From the NCBI RefSeq assembly GCF_052857255.1, contig NC_135504.1, positions 136,202,929 to 136,266,928 on the forward strand: a DNA stretch of 64,000 nucleotides. Direction: 5' to 3'. The position numbers and the translations under genes are program-made. The notes beneath the pieces are model-generated. The model was not told where the DNA came from and ran no database searches. It saw nothing but the letters and a program-made list of their open reading frames with translations. This stretch comes from Amblyomma americanum. Lineage: Eukaryota > Arthropoda > Arachnida > Ixodida > Ixodidae. Position 1 is the first letter of the stretch, and each line of letters begins with the position of its first letter. Below are positions 1-10,449 of the stretch, piece after piece.

Positions 1-235
1 GCTGCTGCTGCTGTTGTGCTGCTGCTGCTGTGCTGCTGCTGCTGCTGCTGCTGTGCTGCTGCTGCTGCTGTGCTGCTGCTGCTGTGCTGCTGCTGCTGAG
101 CTGCTGCTGTTGTGATGCTGTGCTGCTGCTGTGCTGCTGTGCTGCTCCTGTTGTTGTTGTTGTTGTGCTGCTGCTGCTTCTGCTGCTGCTGTTGTGCTGC
201 TGCTGTGCTGCTGCTGCTGCTGTGCTGCTGCTGCT

Positions 236-248
236 GGGCCGCTACTGG
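236..248 (+). repeat. GGGCCGCTACTGG landmark
   Basis: GCTAC subtype, shared only with 9,919. It marks the start of HOR A and is followed by GTTTTGC. Confidence 0.95.
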
Positions 249-384
249 TGCTGCTGCTGCTGTGCTGCTGTGCTGCTGCTGTTTTGCTGCTGCTGCTGTG
301 CTGCTGTGCTGCTGCTGCTGTGCTACTGTGCTGCTGCTGTGTTGCTGCAGCTGTGCTGCTGCGCTGCTGATGCTGTTGTTGTTG

Positions 385-402
385 TCGTCGTCGTCGTCGT
401 CG
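385..402 (+). repeat. (TCG)6 run inside (TTG)n
   Basis: Six TCG triplets flanked by TTG triplets, after GCGCTGCTGATGCTG. Six CpG in 18 bp in a stretch otherwise poor in CpG. Confidence 0.97.
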
Positions 403-779
403 TTGTTGTTGTTGTTGTTGTTGTTGTTGTGCTGCTGCTTCTGCTGCTGCTGCTGTGCTGCTGCTCTGCTGCTGCTGTGCTGGTCCTGCTGCTGTGCTGC
501 TCCTGCTGCTGTGCTGCTGCTGCTGTGCTGCTGCTGTGCTGCTGCTGCTGCTGTGCTGCTGCTGTTGTGCTGCTGCTGCTGCTGTGCTGCTGTTTTGCTG
601 CTGCTGTGCTGCTGCTACTGTGCTGCTGCTGCTGTGCTGCTGCTGCTGTGCTGCTGTGCTGCTGCTGTGCTGCTTCTGCTGTGCTGCTGCTGTGCTGCTG
701 CTGTGCTGCTGTGCTGCTGCTGCTGCTGTTGTGCTGCTGCTGTGCTGCTGGTGCTGCAGTTCTGCTGTGCTGCTGCTGC

Positions 780-2165
780 TGTGCTGCTGCTGGTGCTGTT
801 GTTGTTGTTGTTGTGCTGCTCCTTCTGCTGCTGTTGTGATGCTGCTGCTGTGCCGCTGCTGCTGTGCTGGTGCTGGTGCTGTGCTGCTGCTGCTGTGCTG
901 CTGTGCCGCTGCTGCTGTGCTGCTGCTGCTGTGCTGCTGCTGCTGTGCTGCTGCTGCTGTGCTGCTGCTGCTGCTGCTGTGCTGCTGTGCTGCTGCTGTG
1001 CCGCTGCTGCTGCTGCTGTTGTTGTGCCGCTGCTGCTGCTGTGCTGCTGCTGCTGTGCTGCTTCTGCTGTGCTGCTGTGCTGCTGCTGCTGCTGTTGTGC
1101 TGCTGCTGTGCTGCTGCTGCTGTGCTACTGTGCTGCTGCTGTGCTGCTGCTGTGCTGCTCCTGCTGCTGTGCTGCTGCTGTGCTGCTGCTGCTGTGCTGC
1201 TGCTGTTGTGCTGCTGCTGCCGCTGTGCTGCTGTTTTGCTTCTGCTGTGCTGCTGCTACTGTGCTGCTGCTGCTGTGCTGCTGCTGTGCTGCTGTGCTGC
1301 TGCTGTGCTGCTTCTGCTGTGCTGCTGCTGTGCTGCTGTGCTGCTGCGGCTGCTGCTGCTGCTGCTGTTGTTGTACTGCTGCTGCTGTTGTGCTACTGCT
1401 GTGCTGCTGCTGCTGCTGTGCTGCTGTGCTGCTGCTGCTGCAGTTCTGCTGTGCTGCTGCTGCTGTGCTGCTGCTGGTGCTGTTGTTGTTGTTGTTGTGC
1501 TGCTCCTTCTGCTGCTGTTGTGATGCTGCTGCTGTGCCGCTGCTGCTGTGCTGCTGCTGCTGCTGTGCTGCTGCTGTGCTGCTGCTGCTGTGCTGCTCCT
1601 GCTGCTGTGCTGCTGTGCTGCTGCTGCTGTGCTGCTGCCGGTGCTGTTGTTGTTGTTGTGCTGCTCCTTCTGCTGCTGTTGTGATGCTGCTGCTGTGCCG
1701 CTGCTGCTGTGCCGCTGCTGCTGTGCTGCTGCTGCTGCTGCTGTGCTGCTGCTGCTGTGCTGCTGCTGCTGCTGCTGTGCTGCTGTGCTGCTGCTGTGCC
1801 GCTGCTGCTGCTGCTGTTGTGCCGCTGCTGCTGCTGTGCTGCTGCTGCTGTGCTGCTGCTGTGCTGCTGTGCTGCTGCTGCTGCTGCTGCTGTTGTGCTG
1901 CTGCTGCTGCTGCTGTGCTGCTGTGCTGCTGCTGCAGTTCTGCTGTGCTGCTGCTGCTGTGCTGGTGTGCTGCTGCTGTGCTGCTGCTGGTGCTGTTGTT
2001 GTTGTTGTGCTGCTCCTTCTGCTGCTGTTGTGATGCTGCTTCTGTGCCGCTGCTGCTGTGCTGCTGCTGTGCTGCTCCTGCTGCTGTGCTGCTGCCGGTG
2101 CTGTTGTTGTTGTTGTTGTGCTGCTCCTTCTGCTGCTGTTGTGATGCTGCTGCTGTGCCGCTGCT
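780..2165 (+). repeat. Alpha-module cluster, five members
   Basis: CTCCTTCTG cores at about 819, 1,504, 1,663, 2,013 and 2,124. Each is preceded by GCTGGTGC or GCCGGTGC and a TTG run, and followed by TTGTGATG and GTGCCGCTG. The GCTGGTGC and GCCGGTGC types alternate. Confidence 0.9.
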
Positions 2166-3439
2166 GCTGTGCTGCTGCTGCTGTGCTGCTGCTGTGCTGT
2201 TGCTGTGCTGCTGCTGCTGCTGTGCTGCTGCTGTGCTGCTGTGCTGCTGCTGTGCCGCTGCTGTTGTTGTGCCGCTGCTTCTGCTGTGCTGCTGCTGCTG
2301 CTGCTGCTGTTGTGCTGCTGCTGCTGCTGTGCTGCTGCTGTTGTGCTGCTGCTGGTTTGCTGCTGCTATGCTGCTGCTGCTGTGCTGCTGCTGTTGTGCT
2401 GATGCTGAGCTGCTGCTGCTGCTGCTGATGTGCTGCTGTTGCTGTGCTGCTTCTGCTGTGGTGCTGTGCTGCTGCTGCTGTGCTGCTGTGCCACTCCTGC
2501 TGTTGTTGTTGTTGTGCTGCTGCTTCTGCTGCTGCTGTGCTGCTGCTGTGCTGCTCCTGCTGCTGCTGCTGTGCTGCTGTGGTGCTGCTGCTGCTGTGCT
2601 GCTACTGCTGCTGCTGCTACTGTGCGGCTGCTGAGCTGCTGCTGCTGCTGTGCTGTTGCTGCTGTGCTGCTGCTGCTGCTGTGCTGCTGCTGTTGTGCTG
2701 CTGCTTTTGTGATGCTGCTGCTGTGCTGCTGCTGCTGTGCTGCTGTGCTGCTTCTGCTGCTGCTGTGCTGCTGCTGCTGCTGTTGTGCTGCTGCTGCTGC
2801 TGTTGTGCTGCTGCTGTGCTGCTGCTGCTGCTGGGCTGCTGCTGCTGCTGTGCTGCTGCTGCTGTGCTGCTGCTGCTGTGCTGCTACTGCTGCTGCTGCT
2901 GCTGAGCTGCTGCTGTTGTGCTGCTGCTGCTGCTGTGCTGCTGCTGTTGTGATGCTGCTGCTGTGCCGCTGCTGCTGTGCTGCTGCTGCTGTGCTGCTGC
3001 TGTGCTGCTGCTGTTCTGCTGCTGCTGCTGTGCTGCTGCTGCTGTGGTGCTGTGCTGCTGCTGTGCCGCTGCTGCTGCTGTTGTTGTTGTTGTTCCTCTG
3101 CTGCTGCTGTGCTGCTGCTGCTGTTGTGCTGCTGCTGCTGTGCTGCTGCTGCTGCTGTTGTGCTGCTGCTGTGCTGCTGCTGTGCTGCTCCTGCTGCTGC
3201 TGCTGTGCTGATGTGCTCCGGCTGCTGCTGTGCTGCTGCTGCTGCTGCTGTTGTGCTGCTGCTGTTGTGCTGCTGCTGCTGCTGCTGTGCTGCTGCTGCT
3301 GTGCTACTGTGCTGCTGTGCAGCTGCTGCGCTGCTGTTGCTGCTGCTGCTGTGCTGCTGCTGCTGCTGTTGTGCTGCTGCTGCTGTGATGCTGCTGCTGT
3401 GCTGCTGCTGTGCTGCTGTGCTGTGCTGCTGTGCTGCTG

Positions 3440-3505
3440 CTGGTGCTGTTGTTGTTGTTGTGCTGCTCCTTCTGCTGCTGTTGTGATGCTGCTGCTGTGC
3501 CGATG
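3440..3505 (+). repeat. Solitary alpha module (CCGATG subtype)
   Basis: Lies about 250 bp after GCTCCGG, and is followed by GTGCCGATG, GTGGCTG and TATGCAGC. The same isolated arrangement occurs near 8,706, 13,190, 18,181, 24,666, 28,801, 32,011, 35,927, 39,201, 49,227, 53,142 and 59,300. Confidence 0.88.
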
Positions 3506-4860
3506 CTGCTGTGCTGCTGCTGTGGCTGTGCTGCTGCTGCTGTGCTGCTCCTGCTGCTGCGCTGGTGTGCTGCTGCTGCTGTGCTGCTGCTGTGCTGCTT
3601 CTGCTGCTGGTATGCAGCTGCTGCTGTGCTGCTGCTGCTGTGCTGCTGCTGCTGCAGCTGAGCTGCTGCTGCTGCTGAGCTGCTGCTGCTGTCCTGCTGC
3701 TGTTGTGCTGCTGCTGCTGCTGCTGCTGCTGTGCTGCTGCTGCTGTGTTGCTGCTGCAGCTGAGCTGCTGCTGCTGCTGAGCTGCTGCTGCTGTGCTGCT
3801 GCTGCTGCTGTCCTGCTGCTGTTGTGCTGCTGCTGCTGCTGTGCTGCTGTGCTGCTGCTGCTATGCTGCTGCTGCTGTGCTGCTGTGCAGCTGCTGCTGT
3901 GCTGCTGCTGTGCCGCTGCTGCTGCTGCTGCTGTTTTTGTTGTGCCGCTGCTGCTGCTGTGCTGCTGCTGCTGTTGTGCTGCTGCTGCTGCTGTTGTGCT
4001 GCTGCTGGTGTGCTGCTGCTATGCTGCTGCTGCTGTGCTGCTGCTGCTGATGTGCTGCTGCTGCTGTGCTGCTGCTGCTGTGCTTCTGTGCTGCTCCTGC
4101 TGTTGTTGTTGTTGTGCTGCTGCTTCTGCTGCTGCTGTTGTGCTGCTGCTGCTGTGCTGCTGCTGCTGCTGTTCTGCTGCTGTGCTGCTCCTGCTGCTGC
4201 TGCTGTGCTGCTGCTGTGCTGCTGCTGCTGTGCTGCTACTGCTGCTGCTGCTGCTGTGCGGCTGCTGAGCTGCTGCTGCTGTGCTGCTGCTGCTGTGCTG
4301 CTGCTGCTGTGCTGCTGCTGCTGTGATGCTGCTGCTGTGCTGCTGCTGCTGCTGTGCTGCTGCTGTGCCGCCGCTGCTGCTGTGCTGCTGCTGCTGTGCT
4401 GCTGCTGGTGCTGTGCTGGTGCTGTGCTGCTGCTGCTGTGCTGCTGCTGCTGTGTTGCTGCAGCTGTGCTGCTGCTGTTGTTGTTGTTTTGTGCTGCTGT
4501 TGCTGCTGCTGTTGTGATGCTGCTGCTGTGCTGCTGCTGCTGCTGATGTGCTGCTCCTGCTGCTGTGCTGCTGCTGCTGCTGTGCCGCTGCTGCTGTGCC
4601 GCTGCTGCTGTGCTGCTGCTGCTGCTCTTCTGCTGCTGCTGTGCTGCTGCTGAGCTGCTGCTGCTGTGCTGCTGCTGCTGTGCTGCTGTGCTGCTGCTGC
4701 TCTGCTGCTGTGCTGCTGCTGTGCTGCTGCTGTTGTTGTTGTGCCGCTGCTGCTGCTGTGCTGCTGCTGCTGTGCTGCTGCTGCTGTGCTGCTGCTGCTG
4801 CTGTGCTGCTGGTGCTGCTGAGCTGCTGCTGCTGCTGTTGTGCTGCTGTGCTGCTGCAGC

Positions 4861-4870
4861 TCGGTGGTTG
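4861..4870 (+). repeat. TCGGTGGTTG landmark (C subtype)
   Basis: One of only five places where the triplet pattern is replaced by GGTGGTTG, between GCTGCAGC and TGCTGCTGCTGG. Confidence 0.95.
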
Positions 4871-6057
4871 TGCTGCTGCTGGTGTGCTGCAGCTATGCTG
4901 CTGCTGCTGTGTTGCTGCTGCTGCTGTGCTGCTGCTGTGCTGCTGCTGTTGTGCTGCTGCTGCTGCTGCTGTGCTGCTGCTGTTGTGCTGATGTGCTGCT
5001 GCTGTGCTGCTGCTGCTGCTGCTGTGCTGCTGTTGCTGTGCTGCTTCTGCTGTGGTGCTGTGCTGCTGCTGCTGTGCTGCTGTGCTGCTCCTGTTGTTGT
5101 TGTTGTTGTGCTGCTGCTTCTGCTGCTGCTGTTGTGCTGCTGCTGCTGTGCTGCTGCTGTGCTGCTCCTGCTGCTGCTGCTGTGCTGCTGTGGTGCTGCT
5201 GCTGCTGTGCTGCTACTGCTGCTGCTGCTACTGTGCGGCTGCTGAGCTGCTGCTGCTGTGCTGCTGCTGCTGTGCTGCTGCTGCTGCTGTGCTGCTGCTG
5301 CTGTTGTGCTGCTGCTGCTGCTGTGATGCTGCTGCTGTGCTGCTGCTGTGCCGCCGCTACTGCTGTGCTGCTGATGCTGCTGTGCTGCTGTGCTGCTGCT
5401 GCTGCTGTGCTGCTGCTGCTGTTGTGCTGCTGCTGCTGCTGCTGTTGTGCTGCTGCTGCGGCTGCGCTGCTGCTGCTGCTGGGCTGCTGCTGCTGTGCTG
5501 CTGCTGCTGTGCTGCTGCTGCTGTGCTGCTGCTGCTGTGCTGCTACTGCTGCTGCTGCTGAGCTGCTGCTGCTCTGCTGCTGCTGTTGTGCTGCTGCTGC
5601 TGCTGTGCTGCTGCTGCTTCTGTTGCTGCTGCTGTTGTGATGCTGGTGCTGTGCCGCTGCTGCTGTGCTGCTGCTGCTGTGCTGCTGCTGTTCTGCTGCT
5701 GCTGTTCTGCTGCTGCTGCTGAGCTGCTGCTGCTGTGCTGCTGCTGCTGTGCTGCTGCTGCTCTGCTGCTGAGCTGCTGCAGTGCTGCTTCTGCTGTGCT
5801 GCTGCTGCTGTGCTGCTGTGCTGCTGCTGTGCCGCTGCTGCTGCTGTTGTTGTTGTGCCGCTGCTGCTGCTGCTGCTGTTGTGCTGCTGCTGCTGTGCTG
5901 CTGCTGCTGCTGAGCTGCTGCTGTTGTGATGCTGTGCTGCTGCTGTGCTGCTTTGCTGCTGCTGCGCTGCTGTGCTCCTGCTGTTGTTGTTGTTGTTGTT
6001 GTTGTTGTGCTGCTGCTGCTGCTGTTGTGCTGCTGCTGCTGCTGTGCTGCTGCTGCT

Positions 6058-6070
6058 GGGCCGGTACTGG
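6058..6070 (+). repeat. GGGCCGGTACTGG landmark
   Basis: GGTAC subtype, second half of HOR A. All later copies (15,848, 31,552, 38,735, 43,549) carry this subtype and so descend from this half-unit rather than from the one at 236. Confidence 0.95.
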
Positions 6071-6329
6071 TGCTGCTGCTGCTGTGCTGCTGTGCTGCTG
6101 CTGCTGTGCTACTGTGCTGTGCTGCTGCTGTTGTGCTGCTGCTGCTGCTGCTGTTTTGCTGCTGCTGTGCTGCTGCTACTGTGCTGCTGCTGTGCTGCTT
6201 TGCTGCTGCTGTGCTGCTTCTGCTGTGCTGCTGCTGTGCTGCTGCTGCTGCTGCTGTTGTGCTGCTGCTGTTGTGCTGCTGCTGTGCTGCTGCTGCTGCT
6301 GCTGCTGTGCTGCTGTGCTGCTGCTGCTG

Positions 6330-7025
6330 TGCTGCTGCTGGTGCTGTTGTTGTTGTTGTGCTGCTCCTTCTGCTGCTGTTGTGATGCTGCTGCTGTGCCG
6401 CTGCTGCTGTGCTGCTGCTGCTGCTGTGCTGCTGCTGCTGTGCTGCTCCTGCTGCTGTGCTGCTGTGCTGCTGTTGCTGTGCTGCTGCCGGTGCTGTTGT
6501 TGTTGTTGTGCTGCTCCTTCTGCTGCTGTTGTGATGCTGCTGCTGTGCCGCTGCTGCTGTGCTGCTGCTGCTGCTGCTGTGCTGCTGCTGCTGTGCTGCT
6601 GCTGCTGTGCTGCTGCTCCTGTGCTGCTGTGCTGCTGCTGTTGTTGTGCCGCTGCTGCTGCTGTGCTGCTGCTGCTGTGCTGCTTCTGCTGTGCTGCTGC
6701 TGTGCTGCTGTGCTGCTGCTGCTGCTGTTGTGCTGCTGCTGCTGCTGTGCTGCTGCTGCTGCTGTGCTGCTGCTGCTGTGCTGCTGTGCTGCTGCTGCTG
6801 CAGTTCTGCTGTGCTGCTGCTGCTGTGCTGCTGTGCTGCTGCTGTGCTGCTGCTGGTGCTGTTGTTGTTGTGCTGCTCCTTCTGCTGCTGTTGTGATGCT
6901 CCTTCTGTGCCGCTGCTGCTGTGCTGCTGCTGCTGTGCTTCTCCTGCTGCTGTGCTGCTGCCGGTGCTGTTGTTGTTGTTGTTGTTGTGCTGCTCCTTCT
7001 GCTGCTGTTGTGATGCTGCTGCTGT
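6330..7025 (+). repeat. Alpha-module cluster, four members
   Basis: Cores near 6,364, 6,519, 6,876 and 6,996. The third is followed by GATGCTCCTTCTG instead of GATGCTGCTG, a variant that marks this position in several HORs (16,630, 21,948, 26,128, 33,210, 47,570, 52,230, 57,648). Confidence 0.9.
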
Positions 7026-7233
7026 GCCGCTGCTGCTGTGCTGCTGCTGCTGTGCTGCTGCTGTGCTGTTGCTGTGCTGCTGCTGCTGCTGTGCTGCTGC
7101 TGTGCTGCTGTGCTGCTGCTGTGCCGCTGCTGCTGCTGCTGTTGTTGTGCCGCTGCTGCTGCTGTGCTGCTGCTGCTGCTGTTGTGCTGCTGCTGCTGTG
7201 CTGCTGCTGTGCTGCTGCTGCTGCTGTGCTGCT

Positions 7234-7930
7234 GTTGCTGTGCTGCTTCTGCTGTGGTGCTGTGCTGCTGCTGTGCTGCTGTGCCACTCCTGCTGTTGTT
7301 GTTGTTGTTGTGCTGCTGCTTCTGCTGCAGCTGTGCTGCTGCTGTGCTGCTCCTGCTGCTGCTGCTGTGCTGCTGCTGTTGTGCTGCTGCTTTTGTGATG
7401 CTGCTGCTGTGCTGCTGTGCTGCTTCTGCTGCTGTTGTGCTGCTGCTGCTGCTGTTGTGCTGCTGCTGCTGCTGTTGTGCTGCTGCTGCGGCTGCGCTGC
7501 TGCTGTTGTGCTGCTGCTGTTGTGCTGCTGCTGATGCTGAGCTGCTGCTGCTGCTGTGCTGCTGCTGCTGCTGTGCTGCTGTTGCTGTGCTGCTTCTGCT
7601 GTGGTGCTGTGCTGCTGCTGCTGTGCTGCTGTGCCACTCCTGCTGTTGTTGTTGTTGTTGTGCTGCTGCTTCTGCTGCAGCTGTGCTGCTGCTGTGCTGC
7701 TCCTGCTGCTGCTGCTGTGCTGCTGCTGTTGTGCTGCTGCTTTTGTGATGCTGCTGCTGTGCTGCTGTGCTGCTTCTGCTGCTGCTGTGCTGCTGCTGCT
7801 GCTGTTGTGCTGCTGCTGCTGCTGTTGTGCTGCTGCTGCGGCTGCGCTGCTGCTGCTGTGCTGCTGCTGCTGCTGGGCTGCTGCTGCTGCTGTGCTGCTG
7901 CTGCTGTGCTGCTGCTGCTGTGCTGCTGCT
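7234..7930 (+). repeat. Local tandem duplication of about 350 bp, copy 1 of HOR A only
   Basis: The words GTTGCTGTGCTGCTTCTG, GTGCCACTCC, GCTTTTGTGATG and CGGCTGCG occur at 7,234, 7,281, 7,389 and 7,489, and again at 7,581, 7,631, 7,739 and 7,839, an offset of 347-350 bp. HOR A copy 2 has this set once (about 17,050-17,330). The two units differ slightly, for example in the CTG count after GCTTCTG. The duplication explains the drop in copy 1/copy 2 offset from about 9.75 to 9.47 kb. Confidence 0.88.
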
Positions 7931-8339
7931 GCTGTGCTGCTGCTGCTGTGCTGCTACTGCTGCTGCTGCTGCTGAGCTGCTGCTGCTCTGCTGCTGCTGT
8001 TGTGCTGCTGCTGCTGCTGTGCTGCTGCTGCTTCTGTTGCTGTTGTGATGCTGCTGCTGTGCCGCTGCTGTTCTGCTGCTGCTGCTGCTGTGCTGCTGCT
8101 GCTGAGCTGATGCTGCTGTGCTGCTGCTGCTGTGCTGCTGCTGTTGTGCTGCTGCTGTGCTGCTGCTGTGCTGCTGCTGCTCTGCTGCTGTGCTGCTGCT
8201 GTGCTGCTTCTGCTGTGCTGCTGCTGCTGTGCTGCTGCTGCTGTGGTGCTGTGCTGCTGCTGTGCCGCTGCTGCTGCTGTTGTTGTTGTGCCTCTGCTGC
8301 TGCTGTGCTTCTGCTGCTGCTGTTGTGCTGCTGCTGCTG

Positions 8340-8967
8340 TGCTGCTGCTGCTGCTGTTGTGCTGCTGCTGCTGTGCTGCTGCTGCTGTTGTGCTGCTGCT
8401 GCTGTGATGCTGCTGCTGTGCTGCTGCTGGGCTGCTCCTGCTGCTGCTGCTGTGCTGATGTGCTCCGGCTGCTGCTGTGCTGCTGCTGCTGTTATGCTGC
8501 TGCTGTTGTGCTGCTGCTGCTGCTGCTGTGCTGCTGCTGCTGTGCTACTGTGCTGCTGTGCTGCTCCTGCACTGCTGTTGCTGCTGCTGCTGTGCTGCTG
8601 CTGCTGCTGTTGTGCTGCTGCTGCTGCTGTGATGCTGCTGCTGTGCTGCTGCTGTGCTGTGCTGCTGTGCTGCTGCTGGTGCTGTTGTTGTTGTTGTTGT
8701 TGTGCTGCTCCTTCTGCTGCTGTTCTGATGCTGCTGCTGTGCCGATGCTGCTGTGCTGCTGCTGCTGCTGTGCTGCTCCTGCTGCTGCGCTGGTGTGCTG
8801 CTGCTGCTGTGCTGCTGCTGTGCTGCTTCTGCTGCTGGTATGCAGCTGCTGCTGTGCTGCTGCTGCTGTGCTGCTGCTGCTGCTGTGCTGCTGCTGCAGC
8901 TGAGCTGCTGCTGCTGCTGAGCTGCTGCTGCCGTGCTGCCGCTGCTGCTGCTGTCCTGCTGCTGTTG

Positions 8968-9000
<33 letters not shown>

Positions 9001-9610
9001 GCTGCTGCTGCTGTGCTGCTGCTGCTGTGCTGCTGCTGCAGCTGAGCTGCTGCTGCTGAGCTGCTGCTGCTGCTGTGCTGCTGCTGCTGCTGTTGTGCTG
9101 CTGCTGCTGTGCTGCTGCTGCTGCTGTTGTGCTGCTGCTGCTGTGCTGCTGCTGCTGTTGTGCTGCTGCTACTGTGATGCTGCTGCTGTGCTGCTGCTGT
9201 GCTGCTCCTGCTGCTGCTGCTGTGCTGATGTGCTCCGGCTGCTGCTGTGCTGCTGCTGCTGTGCTACTGTGCTGCTGTGCTGCTGCTGCTGTGCTGCTGC
9301 TGCTGTTGTGCTGCTGCTGCTGCTGTTGTGCTGCTGCTGCTGTGATGCTGCTGCTGTGCTGCTGTGCTGTGCTGCTGTGCTGCTGCTGGTGCTGTTGTTG
9401 TTGTGTGTGCTCCTTCTGCTGCTGTTGTAATGCTGCTGCTGTGCCGATGCTGCTGTGCTGCTGCTGTGGCTGTGCTGCTGCTGCTGTGCTGCTCGTGCTG
9501 CTGCTGCTGTGCTGCTGCTGTGCTGCTTCTGCTGCTGGTATGCAGCTGCTGCTGTGCTGCTGCTGCTGCTGTGCTGCTGCTGCAGCTGAGCTGCTGCTGC
9601 TGCTGAGCTG
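8340..9610 (+). repeat. Tandem duplication of about 700-770 bp at the end of HOR A copy 1
   Basis: GCTCCGG at about 8,464 recurs at about 9,234. The solitary alpha module at about 8,706 recurs at about 9,411, and the TATGCAGC and GCAGCTGAGC words recur after both. HOR A copy 2 has the set once (GCTCCGG at about 17,934). The second unit carries a unique aberrant alpha module at 9,385-9,450. Confidence 0.8.
9385..9450 (+). repeat. Aberrant alpha module with GTGTGTG and TTGTAATG
   Basis: In this copy the usual TTG run passes through GTGTGTGCTCC and the usual TTGTGATG is TTGTAATG. I saw neither variant in the other alpha modules, so this is a private mutation of this locus and a useful marker. 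The downstream GTGCCGATG identifies it as the solitary alpha subtype. Confidence 0.85.
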
Positions 9611-9918
9611 CTGCTGCTGTGCTGCTGCTGCTGTGCTGCTGTGCTGCTGCTGTGCCGCTGCTGCTGCTGTTGTTGTTGTGCCGCTGCTGCTGCTGCTGTT
9701 GTGCTGCTGCTGCTGCTGCTGCTGCTGTTGTGCTGCTGCTGCTGTGCTGCTGCTGCTGCTGCTGCTGTGCTGCTGCTGCTGCTGTGCTGCTGCTGCTGAG
9801 CTGCTGCTGTTGTGATGCTGTGCTGCTGCTGTGCTGCTGTGCTGCTCCTGTTGTTGTTGTTGTTGTGCTGCTGCTGCTTCTGCTGCTGCTGTTGTGCTGC
9901 TGCTGTGCTGCTGCTGCT

Positions 9919-9931
9919 GGGCCGCTACTGG
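9919..9931 (+). repeat. GGGCCGCTACTGG landmark
   Basis: Equivalent of 236-248 in HOR A copy 2. Confidence 0.95.
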
Positions 9932-10053
9932 TGCTGCTGCTGCTGTGCTGCTGTGCTGCTGCTGTTTTGCTGCTGCTGCTGTGCTGCTGTGCTACTGTGC
10001 TGCTGCTGTGTTGCTGCAGCTGTGCTGCTGCGCTGCTGATGCTGTTGTTGTTG

Positions 10054-10071
10054 TCGTCGTCGTCGTCGTCG
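10054..10071 (+). repeat. (TCG)6 run inside (TTG)n
   Basis: Equivalent of 385-402 in HOR A copy 2, with the same length of six triplets and the same flanks. Confidence 0.97.
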
Positions 10072-10449
10072 TTGTTGTTGTTGTTGTTGTTGTTGTGCTG
10101 CTGCTTCTGCTGCTGCTGCTGTGCTGCTGCTCTGCTGCTGCTGTGCTGGTCCTGCTGCTGTGCTGCTCCTGCTGCTGTGCTGCTGCTGCTGTGCTGCTGC
10201 TGCTGCTGTGCTGCTGCTGTTGTGCTGCTGCTGCTGCTGTGCTGCTGTTTTGCTGCTGCTGTGCTGCTGCTACTGTGCTGCTGCTGCTGTGCTGCTGCTG
10301 CTGTGCTGCTGTGCTGCTGCTGTGCTGCTTCTGCTGTGCTGCTGCTGTGCTGCTGCTGTGCTGCTGTGCTGCTGCTGCTGCTGTTGTGCTGCTGCTGTGC
10401 TGCTGTGCTGCTGGTGCTGCAGTTCTGCTGTGCTGCTGCTGCTGTGCTG

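Larger units (their letters stand above)
1..9060 (+). repeat. HOR A, copy 1
   Basis: First copy of a large higher-order repeat. Landmarks run in the order GGGCCGCTAC (236), TCG run (385), five alpha modules (780-2,165), GTGCCACTCC (about 2,489), GCTCCGG (3,215), solitary alpha with CCGATG (about 3,467), CTGTTTTTG (about 3,930), GGTGGTTG (4,861), GGGCCGGTAC (6,058), four alpha modules (6,330-7,025), GCTCCGG (about 8,464) and GCCGTGCTGCCG (about 8,931). The same order returns in copy 2 about 9.7 kb later. A second level is visible: positions from about 105 and from about 5,910 begin with the same words, so the HOR is itself an old dimer of related 4.8-5.8 kb halves. No gene is present. Confidence 0.88.

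Noticed and set aside
385..402. Regularly spaced TCG runs considered as CRISPR-like or origin iterons
   Set aside because: Spacing is 655 bp to more than 16 kb, there are no unique spacers, and the sequence around them is the same satellite. A prokaryotic context is not supported.
112..2634. Open frame of 840 codons on the + strand, and dozens of similar overlapping ones across the window
   Set aside because: Translations are only Leu, Cys, Ala and Val runs with rare other residues, and all three frames are open together. Starts come from GATGCTG and ends from TGATG or TGAGC words. No domain, no codon structure, and frame lengths differ freely between HOR copies.
5984..6008. (TTG)n runs as telomere-like or G-quadruplex sequence
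   Set aside because: There are no GGG tracts in series and no telomere-type G-rich unit. GGG occurs only singly, in GGGCCG and GGGCTG words.
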